NCBI GenBank assembly: GCA_045652425.1
Contig: JAZRUG010000026.1
Span: forward strand, 69,269-133,268
Direction: 5' to 3'
Length of the DNA: 64,000 nucleotides
Source: RGIG1995 sp045652425
Lineage (GTDB): Bacteria > Bacillota > Clostridia > Oscillospirales > CAG-272
The notes beneath the pieces were generated by a model that saw only the letters and a program-made list of their open reading frames with translations, ran no database searches and had not been told where the DNA came from. Positions 43,480 to 51,575 of the stretch are shown one piece after another (position 1 is the stretch's first letter; each line of letters starts with the position of its first letter). The position numbers were made by a program, and so were the translations under genes.

Positions 43480-44979
43480 ATGAAAAAATTTGCAAAATTT
43501 TTAGTTTTGGCGTTGGCTATAGCAGTTATGGCATCTGCATTCGCACTTGTTGCATCTGCTGAAGAAGCAGCTGTAGTTGACCCCAGAACTCTCACTCCCG
43601 GAAGCGACAGAGTTATCTTTATTAAAGACGCTCCCAGAGATGAAAACAACGAAGTTGTAGGCGAACTTGCCGGCGACGGTACAGGCACAGACGCTGACAA
43701 CCCCTTGAAACCCACAGAAGACCACGAAAGATTTGACCCCACTGCAGAAAGAAAAAGATGGCACGTTCTTCAAGCTTTCTATCAGGCAGTTGAAATGCTC
43801 GCTGATACAGGTGGTACAGTCGTTATCTGCGGTCCCGTATTCTTTGGTATTAACGAAGTTGGAGACAACGGCGCATCATCTGTAAGAGATATGGAAACCG
43901 TAAGATTTAAAGATAAAGTTATCAAGATTACATCAGTTTACAACGGTGTTGACTACCGTAAAACTGCAGATGCAAAAATCACATTAAAGACACCTGCAAT
44001 GCTCAATATTCTCGGTTCTACAATCTGGGAAAACATTGACTTCTACACAGACGGTACAGACCGTGCAGTATGTTTCGGCGATTATCCCACACTCGTAGGC
44101 CAAGGCATTAACTGCTATCCTACAGACGAAGCTTTTGAAGGCGTTGCACAGAACTACTTGAGCCTTTCCGGCGGACACAGATATAACGCAAGTTCAAAGA
44201 AAACACCTACATTGGTAGTTCAGTCCGGTACGTACAACAAAATCACAGGTGCTTCTTGGGGTACTGTTGCAACTAACGCTCAGGAAAACTGCAACGTAAA
44301 CCTTACAATTGAAGGAACAACAACAGTGCTTGGTGCTATTTCCGGTACAGTTAACTCTAAGTCTCCCTTCGGCGGTAACGTAAACATTACAATTAACGAC
44401 GGTACATTTGAATGTGATATCAACGGTGTTGGTGCAACAGGTATGACAAACACAGACGGTATCGTTAAGATGGTTATCAACGGCGGTAACTTCAAGAACG
44501 CTTGGTCCATCAACCAGTCAGCAATGGGCGCTATAAACAATATGCCCGCATCTTGCTCACTTGACTTCTCAGGTTGGAAGGGTGACACACTCGGTCTTGC
44601 TTATGCAAACGGAGTTGTCACTGATATCACAGATATCAAATATCCTGCAGGCGTAACAGTTGACCAGCTCAATGAACTCCTCAAGAATGCTCCCGTTGAA
44701 GAAGAAACAGAAGCTCCTGCTGCAACAGATGCTCCCGCAGCTACAGATGCTCCCGATGTTGATGAAACAAAAGCTCCTGCTGCTACAGATGCTCCCGCAG
44801 CTACACAAGCTCCCGTTGTTGATGAAACAAAGGCTCCCGAAACTCAGGCTCCTATAACAACTCCTGACAGTGAAGATGGTGGCTCTAACACAACAATTAT
44901 CATTATCGCAGTGGCTGTAGTTGCAGTAATTGCAGGTGTTGTAGTTGGTATCGTTCTCGGCAAGAAAAAGAAGAACTAA
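43480..44979 (+). CDS. Secreted surface protein with beta-rich body and repeat stalk
   Basis: A 499-residue exported protein. SD AAAGGAG before ATG 43480. Signal peptide, residues 1-27, ends ALVASA. Residues ~45-400 are beta-rich (LTIEGTTTVLGAISGT, VNITINDGTFECDI), perhaps a right-handed beta helix. Residues 408-~455 are a Thr/Ala/Pro-rich stalk made of a 20-residue repeat (EAPAATDAPAATDAPDV type). A hydrophobic C-terminal helix (~residues 474-494, IIIIAVAVVAVIAGVVV) ending KKKKN anchors it. There is no LPxTG motif; whether the sortase B at 54585 touches it is doubtful. Function is unknown. Confidence 0.8.
   Translation: MKKFAKFLVLALAIAVMASAFALVASAEEAAVVDPRTLTPGSDRVIFIKDAPRDENNEVVGELAGDGTGTDADNPLKPTEDHERFDPTAERKRWHVLQAFYQAVEMLADTGGTVVICGPVFFGINEVGDNGASSVRDMETVRFKDKVIKITSVYNGVDYRKTADAKITLKTPAMLNILGSTIWENIDFYTDGTDRAVCFGDYPTLVGQGINCYPTDEAFEGVAQNYLSLSGGHRYNASSKKTPTLVVQSGTYNKITGASWGTVATNAQENCNVNLTIEGTTTVLGAISGTVNSKSPFGGNVNITINDGTFECDINGVGATGMTNTDGIVKMVINGGNFKNAWSINQSAMGAINNMPASCSLDFSGWKGDTLGLAYANGVVTDITDIKYPAGVTVDQLNELLKNAPVEEETEAPAATDAPAATDAPDVDETKAPAATDAPAATQAPVVDETKAPETQAPITTPDSEDGGSNTTIIIIAVAVVAVIAGVVVGIVLGKKKKN
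44701..44840 (+). repeat. In-frame 60-bp tandem repeat coding the stalk
   Basis: Two full units of exactly 60 bp (44701-44760 and 44761-44820) and a third partial unit, each coding 20 residues of the Thr/Ala/Pro-rich stalk. Units differ at a few positions. Such repeats can vary in copy number between strains. Confidence 0.9.
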
Positions 44980-45000
44980 TTAAAACCGATATAATTAACC

Positions 45001-45037
45001 AAAAAGCGTTTGCGGCAATTGCCACAAACGCTTTTTG
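45001..45037 (+). terminator. Rho-independent terminator after the surface protein
   Basis: Stem AAAAAGCGTTTG.GGC / GCC.CAAACGCTTTTT with one mismatch and loop AATT, followed by T. Confidence 0.88.
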
Positions 45038-45136
45038 TTATATAGCAGTTAAGAATACCTCTCTGTAAAGGTAGTACAGAATCAATAATTATAACAAACC
45101 GGAGCCTTTATCTTTGCACAAACATTAGAGTATGCT

Positions 45137-45384
45137 TGTAGGGCTCGGCATCCTCGCCGAGCCGAGAAAACAAACAATTTGTACAAACAAGGAACGGGCG
45201 ATTCGTGAATCGCCCCTACGCTATAATAACAGCGTACAAACCTGTAGGGCTCGGCGTCCTCGACGAGCCGTTATATACTTTATTATTTCTACAAATAAAA
45301 TTAAGGGAACTAAATAATAACAGCGGTATAATTAGTGCAGAATCTTTCATTTTTTGCGGCTCGTCGAGGACGCCGAGCCCTACA
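45137..45384. repeat. Cluster of GC-rich hairpin repeats
   Basis: Four units in an otherwise AT-rich gap: a hairpin at 45137-45164 (GGCTCGGC.../GCCGAGCC), a 9-bp stem hairpin at 45196-45215 (GGGCGATTC-GT-GAATCGCCC), a 28-base unit at 45243-45270 that starts TGTAGGGCTCGG, and its exact reverse complement at 45357-45384. They look like interspersed palindromic elements rather than genes; no protein is seen. Confidence 0.8.
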
Positions 45385-45425
45385 ATATAGAGATAAAGTT
45401 TGTATAAATAATAGTAGCACAAACC

Positions 45426-45553
45426 GGCTATTCAAGGTTTCTTTGCTTACTTTCTTTCCTTAAAAGAAGGTAAGTATGTACAAATAATAAAGTATGTACA
45501 GACTGGCTATTCAAGGTTTCTTTGCCTACTTTCTTTCCTTAAAAGAAAGTAGG
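45426..45553. repeat. Direct repeat of about 49 bp (two copies)
   Basis: Copies at 45426-45474 and 45505-45553 share GGCTATTCAAGGTTTCTTTG then a CTTTCTTTCCTTAAAAGAA core, with a few differences; each core can fold into a hairpin. They lie just before the thiolase terminator. No gene is seen in this gap. Confidence 0.85.
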
Positions 45554-45586
45554 TAAAAAAATGTGTGTGGGCAATCGCCCACACAC
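45554..45586 (-). terminator. Terminator of the thiolase gene (minus strand)
   Basis: A perfect 10-bp stem GTGTGTGGGC / GCCCACACAC with loop AATC; the A-run at 45555-45561 gives a T-run on the minus strand. Confidence 0.85.
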
Positions 45587-45595
45587 TCGTTAATT

Positions 45596-46786
45596 TTATA
45601 CTCTCTGGAAGAGTGCGGATACACCGAGACCGCCGCCGCAGCAAGAAGAAATGATACCCATTTCGCCACCATTATCAATAAGCTGCTGAAGGGCAAACAA
45701 TGCAACTCTGCCGCCCGAAGCACCGTTAGGATGTCCGTATGCAATAGCGCCGCCGTTGGGATTCCACTTAGCCATATCAATTGACTGACCGCCAATCTTT
45801 TCCATTTCACGAATAACGCTGAGGTTCTGAGCCGCAAATGCTTCGTTACACTCATATACGTCTATATCCGAAAGACCGAGTCCGTGTTTTTTCATAAGCT
45901 TCATGTTGGAATATGCAGGACCGATACCCATAAGTTTAGGATCACAACCAACGTCGCATCCGCCTACCCAACGAGCAATAGGTGTGTAACCCAATGCCTT
46001 TGCTTTTTCTTCACTCATCATAAGAAGCATAGATGCTCCGTCGTTTCTGCCACTCGCGTTACCAGCAGTAGTTACACCGCCTTCGTTAACGGGACGAAGC
46101 TTCTGAAGTCCTTCAAGCGTACTTTCCGGACGGGGATGTTCGTCTTTTGCTATAACAATTTCGGGTGTCTTCTTTGTTGCGGGAATTACAACGGGCATAA
46201 TTCTCTTTGCAAGGAAGCCGCTTTCATCGGCAGCCTTTGCTCTCATCTGGCTGCGAAGTGCAAACTCGTCGCATTCTTCACGTGTAACACCCCAAGTCTT
46301 TGCCATAAGGTCGGATACCTGAAGCATAATAAGATTATCCTCTGCCTTAGGTGCAAGAGAAGGAGCTATAGCTGTGGGAGCTATCATCTTATAAGGCTCT
46401 GTAGAAGTTGAGAATTTAACAAAGCGCTGGCTGAACGTTTCACCGCCGCCAACAAGAACCACGTCTGCATCATCAAGCATAATACGGTATGCTGCGTGGT
46501 TAATAGCCGCAATTGCAGAGCCGCACTGCATCTCAACTGCAACAGCAGATGATTCGTAAGGAAGACCTGCCTGAAGAGCTGCAAAACGCGCAGGGTTAGG
46601 ACACTTTGCATCGCCGTTTGCCGTACCGAAATATACTGCATCAAGATCCTTGGGGTCAAGATTTGTCTTCTCCATAAGACCTTTAATTACCATTGCCGCC
46701 ATATCAACTGTATGGAACTGACGGAGGCCGCCGCCAAGTCTTCCAAAGGGAGTACGGAGGCCGTCTACAATTACTACGTTTTTCAT
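45596..46786 (-). CDS. Thiolase (acetyl-CoA acetyltransferase-like)
   Basis: A 396-residue thiolase. Nucleophile Cys88 in VEMQCGSA, then NEAFAAQ, GHPNGASG (the catalytic His, usually GHPIGASG) and SSCCGGG near the end with the second Cys, one residue more Cys-rich than usual. It joins or splits acetoacetyl-CoA-type thioesters. It is divergent from the two CoA-transferase genes and has its own promoter, so it may work in the same pathway. Confidence 0.92.
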   Translation of the reverse strand: MKNVVIVDGLRTPFGRLGGGLRQFHTVDMAAMVIKGLMEKTNLDPKDLDAVYFGTANGDAKCPNPARFAALQAGLPYESSAVAVEMQCGSAIAAINHAAYRIMLDDADVVLVGGGETFSQRFVKFSTSTEPYKMIAPTAIAPSLAPKAEDNLIMLQVSDLMAKTWGVTREECDEFALRSQMRAKAADESGFLAKRIMPVVIPATKKTPEIVIAKDEHPRPESTLEGLQKLRPVNEGGVTTAGNASGRNDGASMLLMMSEEKAKALGYTPIARWVGGCDVGCDPKLMGIGPAYSNMKLMKKHGLGLSDIDVYECNEAFAAQNLSVIREMEKIGGQSIDMAKWNPNGGAIAYGHPNGASGGRVALFALQQLIDNGGEMGIISSCCGGGLGVSALFQRV

Positions 46787-46859
46787 GAATTTTCAACACT
46801 CCTGTATATTGTTTATTATTAGCTCGAGTAGCAAAAAACCTACCCTATGTTTCCATTAT

Positions 46860-46888
46860 ACTATAACACAAAAATAACGCTTCGTCAA
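46860..46888 (-). promoter_or_regulatory. Sigma-A promoter of the thiolase gene
   Basis: On the minus strand, TTGACG (46888-46883), 17 bases, TATAGT (46865-46860). Confidence 0.75.
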
Positions 46889-46950
46889 TGGACAAATCCT
46901 ACTTTTTTCGTTTATATTTAGCACGATATTAACAAAAGAAAGAAAATATG

Positions 46951-46979
46951 TTGACATATTTTAACGATATATATATAAT
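46951..46979 (+). promoter_or_regulatory. Consensus sigma-A promoter of the CoA-transferase operon
   Basis: TTGACA (46951-46956), 17 bases, TATAAT (46974-46979): a perfect consensus site, 64 bases before the gene start. Suggests strong expression or strong need of repression. Confidence 0.87.
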
Positions 46980-47042
46980 TAATATGCGTAATTGCTTATA
47001 AAATCTTATTATGTTTATTAAAAACCACAAGGAGAAACCGCT

Positions 47043-48269
47043 ATGAGAAAACCACTTGAAGGAATTAAAGTCGTTGACCTTACCACCTTTGTTGCAGCCC
47101 CTGTTGCTGCACGTATGCTCGGTGATATGGGCGCTGAAGTTATCAAAATCGAATCCCCAAAAGGAGATGGTTGGAGAGGCTTCGGCATAAGCTTTAACAG
47201 ACGCTTCAATGACGATGAAAACCCTATCTTTGATATATACAACTCGGGCAAGAAATTGATATCAGTCAATTTAAAAAGCGACGAGGGAAAAGAAATTATG
47301 TGGAAGCTTTTGGATGATGCCGACGTATTTGTAACAAATACCCGTCTTGATGCATTGAAACGTCTCGGTCTTGCTTACGAAGATCTTAAAGAACGTTACC
47401 CCAAGCTTATTTATGCGCTCGTTCTCGGCTACGGCGAAAAAGGCCCCGATGCCGCTAAACCCGCTTTTGATACAACGGCATTCTGGGCAAGAACAGGCTT
47501 CCCCCGAGATATGTCTCCCCTTACAGATTCCTACATTCCTTTGACGTCTCCCTCAAGTGTTGGCGATACCGTTACAGCATACAATCTTACAATGCAGATA
47601 TGTGCTGCGCTTTTGGGTAGAGAACGCTCCGGTAGAGGCGAATGCGTAAAAGCAGGCCTTTATCATACCGGCATCTTCACTATGGGTACAATGGAAATTG
47701 CTACACAAAAGCCTTGGGGAATGGAATATCCCAGAGCACGTAACTGGAGTGCACAACCCAGCGGTTGTTGGGAAACAAAAGACGGAGAATGGTTCTATGC
47801 TGCTACAGGTGACGTTCCCACCAATCTACCCAAGATATTTAAAATGATTGGCAGACCAGATCTTGTCGGTGATGAAAGATATGCCACACTAAAAGCAAGA
47901 GCCGAGTCTAACGGAGAGTTTTACAGATTGCTTCGTGACGCTTTTAAAACAAAGACTCTCGACGAATGGCTTAAACTTGCAAATGAATATGACCTTCCTT
48001 TTGTGAGAATGAATCATTTCAGCGACGTTACTACCGACGAACAGGCTTGGGCTAACGGCTATCTTGAATATATGACCTGTCCTAACGGCGAAACACTTAC
48101 CATGCCTACACCTCCTATTGAAATGGAATCAGTCGGCGAAATAGTTACCAAACCCGCACCCAAGGTTGGCGGAGACACCGAAGAGGTTCTTCTCAAAATG
48201 GGTTACACCAAAGAACAAATTGCCGCAATGGAAGAAAGCGGCGCTGTTTACACAGGCGAAAAGAAATAA
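47043..48269 (+). CDS. CaiB/BaiF family III CoA-transferase, copy 1
   Basis: A 408-residue family III CoA-transferase: LEGIKVVDLTTFVAAPVAARMLGDMGAEVIKIE at the start, NSGKKLISVNLKS, VFVTNTRLDALKRLGL, and LVLGYGEKGPDA. At the position of the catalytic Asp of formyl-CoA transferase I align His208 (GLYHTGIFTMG). It moves CoA between acids; the substrate is unknown. It is the first gene of a three-gene operon with a near relative and an SDR reductase. SD AAGGAG precedes the start. Confidence 0.9.
   Translation: MRKPLEGIKVVDLTTFVAAPVAARMLGDMGAEVIKIESPKGDGWRGFGISFNRRFNDDENPIFDIYNSGKKLISVNLKSDEGKEIMWKLLDDADVFVTNTRLDALKRLGLAYEDLKERYPKLIYALVLGYGEKGPDAAKPAFDTTAFWARTGFPRDMSPLTDSYIPLTSPSSVGDTVTAYNLTMQICAALLGRERSGRGECVKAGLYHTGIFTMGTMEIATQKPWGMEYPRARNWSAQPSGCWETKDGEWFYAATGDVPTNLPKIFKMIGRPDLVGDERYATLKARAESNGEFYRLLRDAFKTKTLDEWLKLANEYDLPFVRMNHFSDVTTDEQAWANGYLEYMTCPNGETLTMPTPPIEMESVGEIVTKPAPKVGGDTEEVLLKMGYTKEQIAAMEESGAVYTGEKK
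48132..48257 (+). repeat. 126-bp identical block, copy 1 (in CoA-transferase 1)
   Basis: The last part of the coding sequence, from GTCGGCGAAATAG to CACAGGC, is identical to 49379-49504 in the tandem paralogue, while the rest of the two genes differs at many positions. Confidence 0.93.
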
Positions 48270-48301
48270 GCTAATCTGTTTTTTAAAAAGGATGTTTTGC
48301 T

Positions 48302-49516
48302 ATGAGCAAACCACTTGAAGGAATAAAAGTCGTTGACCTCACCACCTTTGTTGCAGCCCCTGTTTGCGCCCGTATATTAGGCGATTTGGGAGCTGAAGTA
48401 ATTAAAATCGAACACAAAAACGGTGACGGTTGGAGATTAAGCGGTAAAGGCTATAACCGACGTTTTGGTGACGATGCAAACCCTATTTTCGATATATATA
48501 ATTCGGGTAAGAAATTCATTTCTCTTGATTTGAAAAATCCAAAAGGAAAAGAAATATTCGATAAGCTTTTGGGGAATGCCGACATATTCGTAACCAATAC
48601 ACGTCCTGCTGCACTTAAGCGTCTCGGTATTGCTTACGAAGATATTAAAGAACGTTATCCCAGGCTTATATATGCCATTGTTCTCGGATACGGCGAAAAA
48701 GGTCCCGATGCTTCAGAACCCGCTTTCGATACAACTGCGTTCTGGACAAGAACCGGCTTTGCGCGTGATACGTCTCCCCTTAATGACGATTACGTACCGG
48801 TTAACTTACCGTCCGGCGCAGGAGATTCCGTTACAGCATATAATCTTACATATCAAATATGCGCCGCACTCTTCAGCAGAGAACGTTCAGGCAAAGGTCA
48901 ATGTGTAAGATCAGGTCTTTATCATACCGGCATATTTACAATGGGCACGATGGAAATTGCCACACAAAAGCCTTGGGGATCAAGATATCCCATAAGACGT
49001 TCTGAAGGCAGCTACCTCGGCGGTTCTTGGGAAACAAAAGACGGTGATTGGTTTTATATAGCAGTCCCCGGTGCCGGTTCCTTGGAAAGAGTACTCAATT
49101 TTATTGGCAGACCCGAGCTTATCGACGATGAGGATTTTAATGAACTGAAAAATAATCGCAAGGGAATTTATCAATTCTTTGCTGACATTTATAAAACAAA
49201 AACTCTCGCCGAATGGCAACAAATTGCAAAAGAAAAAGATATTCCTCTTTCAAGAATGAATCACTTCAGCGACGTTACGACAGATGAACAAGCTTGGGCC
49301 AACGGATACCTTGAGCGTATGACTTGCCGCAACGGAGACGTTATAACCATGCCGACACCGCCTATTGAAATGGATACGGTCGGCGAAATAGTTACCAAAC
49401 CCGCACCCAAGGTTGGCGGAGACACCGAAGAGGTTCTTCTCAAAATGGGTTACACCAAAGAACAAATTGCCGCAATGGAAGAAAGCGGCGCTGTTTACAC
49501 AGGCAAAAAAAAATAA
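48302..49516 (+). CDS. CaiB/BaiF family III CoA-transferase, copy 2
   Basis: A 404-residue paralogue of the preceding gene, with the same motifs and again His208 (GLYHTGIFTMG) where an Asp is expected. The N-terminal half and the last 42 codons are closest to copy 1; the region ~220-330 (SYLGGSWETKDGDWF, VPGAGSLERVLNF) is more diverged, where substrate contacts are likely. Thus the pair may form a heteromeric enzyme or serve two related acids. Gap of 32 bases to copy 1. Confidence 0.9.
   Translation: MSKPLEGIKVVDLTTFVAAPVCARILGDLGAEVIKIEHKNGDGWRLSGKGYNRRFGDDANPIFDIYNSGKKFISLDLKNPKGKEIFDKLLGNADIFVTNTRPAALKRLGIAYEDIKERYPRLIYAIVLGYGEKGPDASEPAFDTTAFWTRTGFARDTSPLNDDYVPVNLPSGAGDSVTAYNLTYQICAALFSRERSGKGQCVRSGLYHTGIFTMGTMEIATQKPWGSRYPIRRSEGSYLGGSWETKDGDWFYIAVPGAGSLERVLNFIGRPELIDDEDFNELKNNRKGIYQFFADIYKTKTLAEWQQIAKEKDIPLSRMNHFSDVTTDEQAWANGYLERMTCRNGDVITMPTPPIEMDTVGEIVTKPAPKVGGDTEEVLLKMGYTKEQIAAMEESGAVYTGKKK
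49379..49504 (+). repeat. 126-bp identical block, copy 2 (in CoA-transferase 2)
   Basis: Identical over 126 bases to 48132-48257; a recent gene conversion or selection-free duplication tract at the 3' end. Confidence 0.93.
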
Positions 49517-49552
49517 ATACATTAAAACCATAAATATTAAAGGAGAATAACT

Positions 49553-50302
49553 ATGGGAAAATTAACTAACAAATACGCCGTTGTTACAGGCGCAGGTAAG
49601 GGTATAGGCAAAGCTATTGTTAAACGCTTACTCGAAGACGACGTAGCAGGCGTTGCTATACTTGAAATGGACATCGCTCTCGCAGAGGCTACTGCAAAAG
49701 AATTCGATCCTACAGGAGACCGTGTTATCGCAGTTAAATGTAACGTTGCTTCCCAGGAAGAAGTTCACACTGCTTTTGAAACCGTATTTGCAAAATTCGG
49801 CAGAGTTGACATTCTCGTTAACAATGCAGGTATCACAAGAGACGCTATGTTCCACAAGATGACTGTCGATCAGGCAAAGCTTGTTATGGACGTTCACTTC
49901 TTTGGCACGTTCTACTGCTGTCAGGAAGTTATCCCCGGAATGAGAGACCGCGCTTACGGTAAGATAGTTAACATTTCATCTACGTCTGCAATGGGTAACG
50001 TTGGTCAGTGTAACTACTCCGCTGCAAAATCTGCTATTGAAGGCTTTACAAGAACTCTTGCTCTTGAAAGCGCAAGAAAGAATATCACTGTTAACGCTAT
50101 TGCTCCCGGTATGATAGCTACTGATATTCTTAATACTATCCCCGAGGATATTATGAAACAGAAGATTGCTTCCGTTCCTATGCAGAGACTCGGTGATCCC
50201 TCCGAAATTGCTTCCGTTGTTTCATTCCTTGCAAGCGACGACTCTTCTTGGATTACAGGTAATACACTCGTTGTATCCGGTGGCATTAAGCTTAAGCCCT
50301 AA
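49553..50302 (+). CDS. SDR reductase (FabG/PhaB-like)
   Basis: A 249-residue short-chain dehydrogenase: TGAGKGIGKA (NAD(P) site, 12-21), NNAGITRDAMF (90-100), active-site Ser142/Ser143, Tyr155 and Lys159 (YSAAK). The closest types are 3-oxoacyl-ACP reductase and acetoacetyl-CoA reductase. In this operon, with CoA-transferases and a divergent thiolase, a 3-oxoacyl/3-hydroxyacyl-CoA step is likely rather than fatty acid synthesis. Confidence 0.9.
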   Translation: MGKLTNKYAVVTGAGKGIGKAIVKRLLEDDVAGVAILEMDIALAEATAKEFDPTGDRVIAVKCNVASQEEVHTAFETVFAKFGRVDILVNNAGITRDAMFHKMTVDQAKLVMDVHFFGTFYCCQEVIPGMRDRAYGKIVNISSTSAMGNVGQCNYSAAKSAIEGFTRTLALESARKNITVNAIAPGMIATDILNTIPEDIMKQKIASVPMQRLGDPSEIASVVSFLASDDSSWITGNTLVVSGGIKLKP

Positions 50303-50420
50303 CAGTTTTTTGAGAATTAAAAAGAATTTTCTCGCCGATTTCTAATTTGATATATCATTGTTCCTTTAAATTTATTATCTCTATTTCGTACTCTTTGATG
50401 TAGCGATAACATCTCGGCAT
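50303..50420 (-). pseudogene. Remnant of an IS3-type transposase OrfA (HTH) gene
   Basis: On the minus strand, a strong SD (AAAGGAGGG) precedes ATG 50420 and a 21-codon frame: MPRCYRYIKEYEIEIINLKEQ is 21 residues, so only its start MPRCYRYIKEYE is quoted. After a TGA in frame the reading continues with YIKLEIGEKI, matching the usual ...GxTxxEIGEKxG helix-turn-helix of IS3-type OrfA proteins in Clostridia. The fragment then ends at the SDR stop region. So it is a short, dead remnant. It is not present as a full element here. Confidence 0.55.
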
Positions 50421-50427
50421 AAAAATT

Positions 50428-50470
50428 CCCTCCTTTGGTTTTTCTTAATTATACCATAGGAGGGTTTTTT
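50428..50470 (+). terminator. Terminator of the CoA-transferase operon, overlapping an OrfA SD
   Basis: Stem CCCTCCTTTGGT / ACCATAGGAGGG (12 bp, one mismatch), 13-base loop, then TTTTTT on the plus strand. The left arm is the complement of the SD of the OrfA remnant, so on the minus strand the hairpin would also hide that SD, as some insertion sequences do. Confidence 0.8.
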
Positions 50471-50518
50471 ATTATCCGTTTTCTAACGGTTCAGTTCAAA
50501 CATACGGGAAAATTTAAT

Positions 50519-51418
50519 TTACTTCTGAACTTTCGTGATTTTGTTGTAAAGCTTGGTTATATCTTTCAAAATATCGGTATGGTTGAAATCTTTGAGGTAG
50601 ATAATATTCGTTTCTCTTATCATACTTAAATTTTCTATAGGTAAAATAGTCATTTTCTGTTTTCTTACTTCGTCCATACAAGTTGATTTCGGCAAAATAG
50701 ACACCCCGAGATTCTTTCTTATAAGAGTCTTAATAGTATCAATATTGTCAACCTCAAGGATAACGTTAAACTCATCAATTGACCTGTTTATACTTTCAAG
50801 ACTGCTGATAAACAAGTTTACCGTCCCCGACATCGGAAGTCTTAAAATAAGTCTTTGCTTTTTCAGTTCCTCAATAGTAACCATAGACTGCGTGGATATG
50901 GGATTCTCGTTGGCAACCGCGCATACAAGATAGTCGGTATCAAGCAATACAGAATTAATATCCGCATTACTCGAAACACCTTCCACAATTGCAAAGTCTA
51001 TTTCATAATTTTCAAGCATACTATAAAGATTTTTTATGGAGTCTGTGATAATCGTAATAATAATATCAGGATTATCGTTTCCGTATTTTGCCAATACCTC
51101 GGCAATAACGTTACTTTCCGCAGTATGAGTAATACCTATACGCAAACGCTCAATATTATTTTCTCTGTCGGAAAGAACTTCCTTCATCCTGTCGTAAATC
51201 GCATTTATTCTCATTGCATATTTTACGACAATTTCCCCCGCTGCAGTAAGCCTTAAATCGCCTTTTTTGCGGGAAAAGATAGTAATTCCAAGCTCTGTTT
51301 CAAGCTGTTTAATGTGGTGGCTGACAGCGGGCTGTGTAAGAGACAGTACCTCTGCGGCTCTTGTAAAGTTTCCGTATTTTGCTACCGTCAGCAACGATTC
51401 AATTTTAGGATCGACCAT
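50519..51418 (-). CDS. LysR family regulator
   Basis: A 299-residue LysR protein: N-terminal HTH (FTRAAEVLSLTQPAVSHHIKQLETELGITIF) and a two-lobe effector domain. It is read toward the CoA-transferase operon and divergent from an antiporter gene at 51576; either could be its target. The 157-base gap contains AT-rich sequence with no clear dyad of the ATAC or TNA type that I would trust. Confidence 0.92.
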   Translation of the reverse strand: MVDPKIESLLTVAKYGNFTRAAEVLSLTQPAVSHHIKQLETELGITIFSRKKGDLRLTAAGEIVVKYAMRINAIYDRMKEVLSDRENNIERLRIGITHTAESNVIAEVLAKYGNDNPDIIITIITDSIKNLYSMLENYEIDFAIVEGVSSNADINSVLLDTDYLVCAVANENPISTQSMVTIEELKKQRLILRLPMSGTVNLFISSLESINRSIDEFNVILEVDNIDTIKTLIRKNLGVSILPKSTCMDEVRKQKMTILPIENLSMIRETNIIYLKDFNHTDILKDITKLYNKITKVQK

Positions 51419-51575
51419 AACATACCTCGGTGTTCATTACATTTTTTTATGAAAAACTAAATAAAAATAATTTTTCTTTTTATTGATATTAGTGTATCAT
51501 ATAAAATATATAAATGCAATAGTTTTTTATTTTATTTTTAAATTAATTTAATCACAAGAAAAGGGGGAATTAAAA

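Noticed and set aside
43501..44857. Reading frames on the opposite strand or in other phase within the surface protein gene
   Set aside because: They arise from the low-complexity repeats and lack start signals.
44640..44860. Coding repeat as a mobile or regulatory element
   Set aside because: The 60-bp units are in frame and code a Thr/Ala/Pro stalk.
45137..45553. CRISPR array
   Set aside because: Units are unequal in sequence and spacing and no spacers of constant size are seen.
47043..50302. Bile-acid (bai) operon
   Set aside because: CoA-transferase and SDR are present, but baiB, baiCD, baiE, baiH and others are lacking, so the name would rest on only two broad families.
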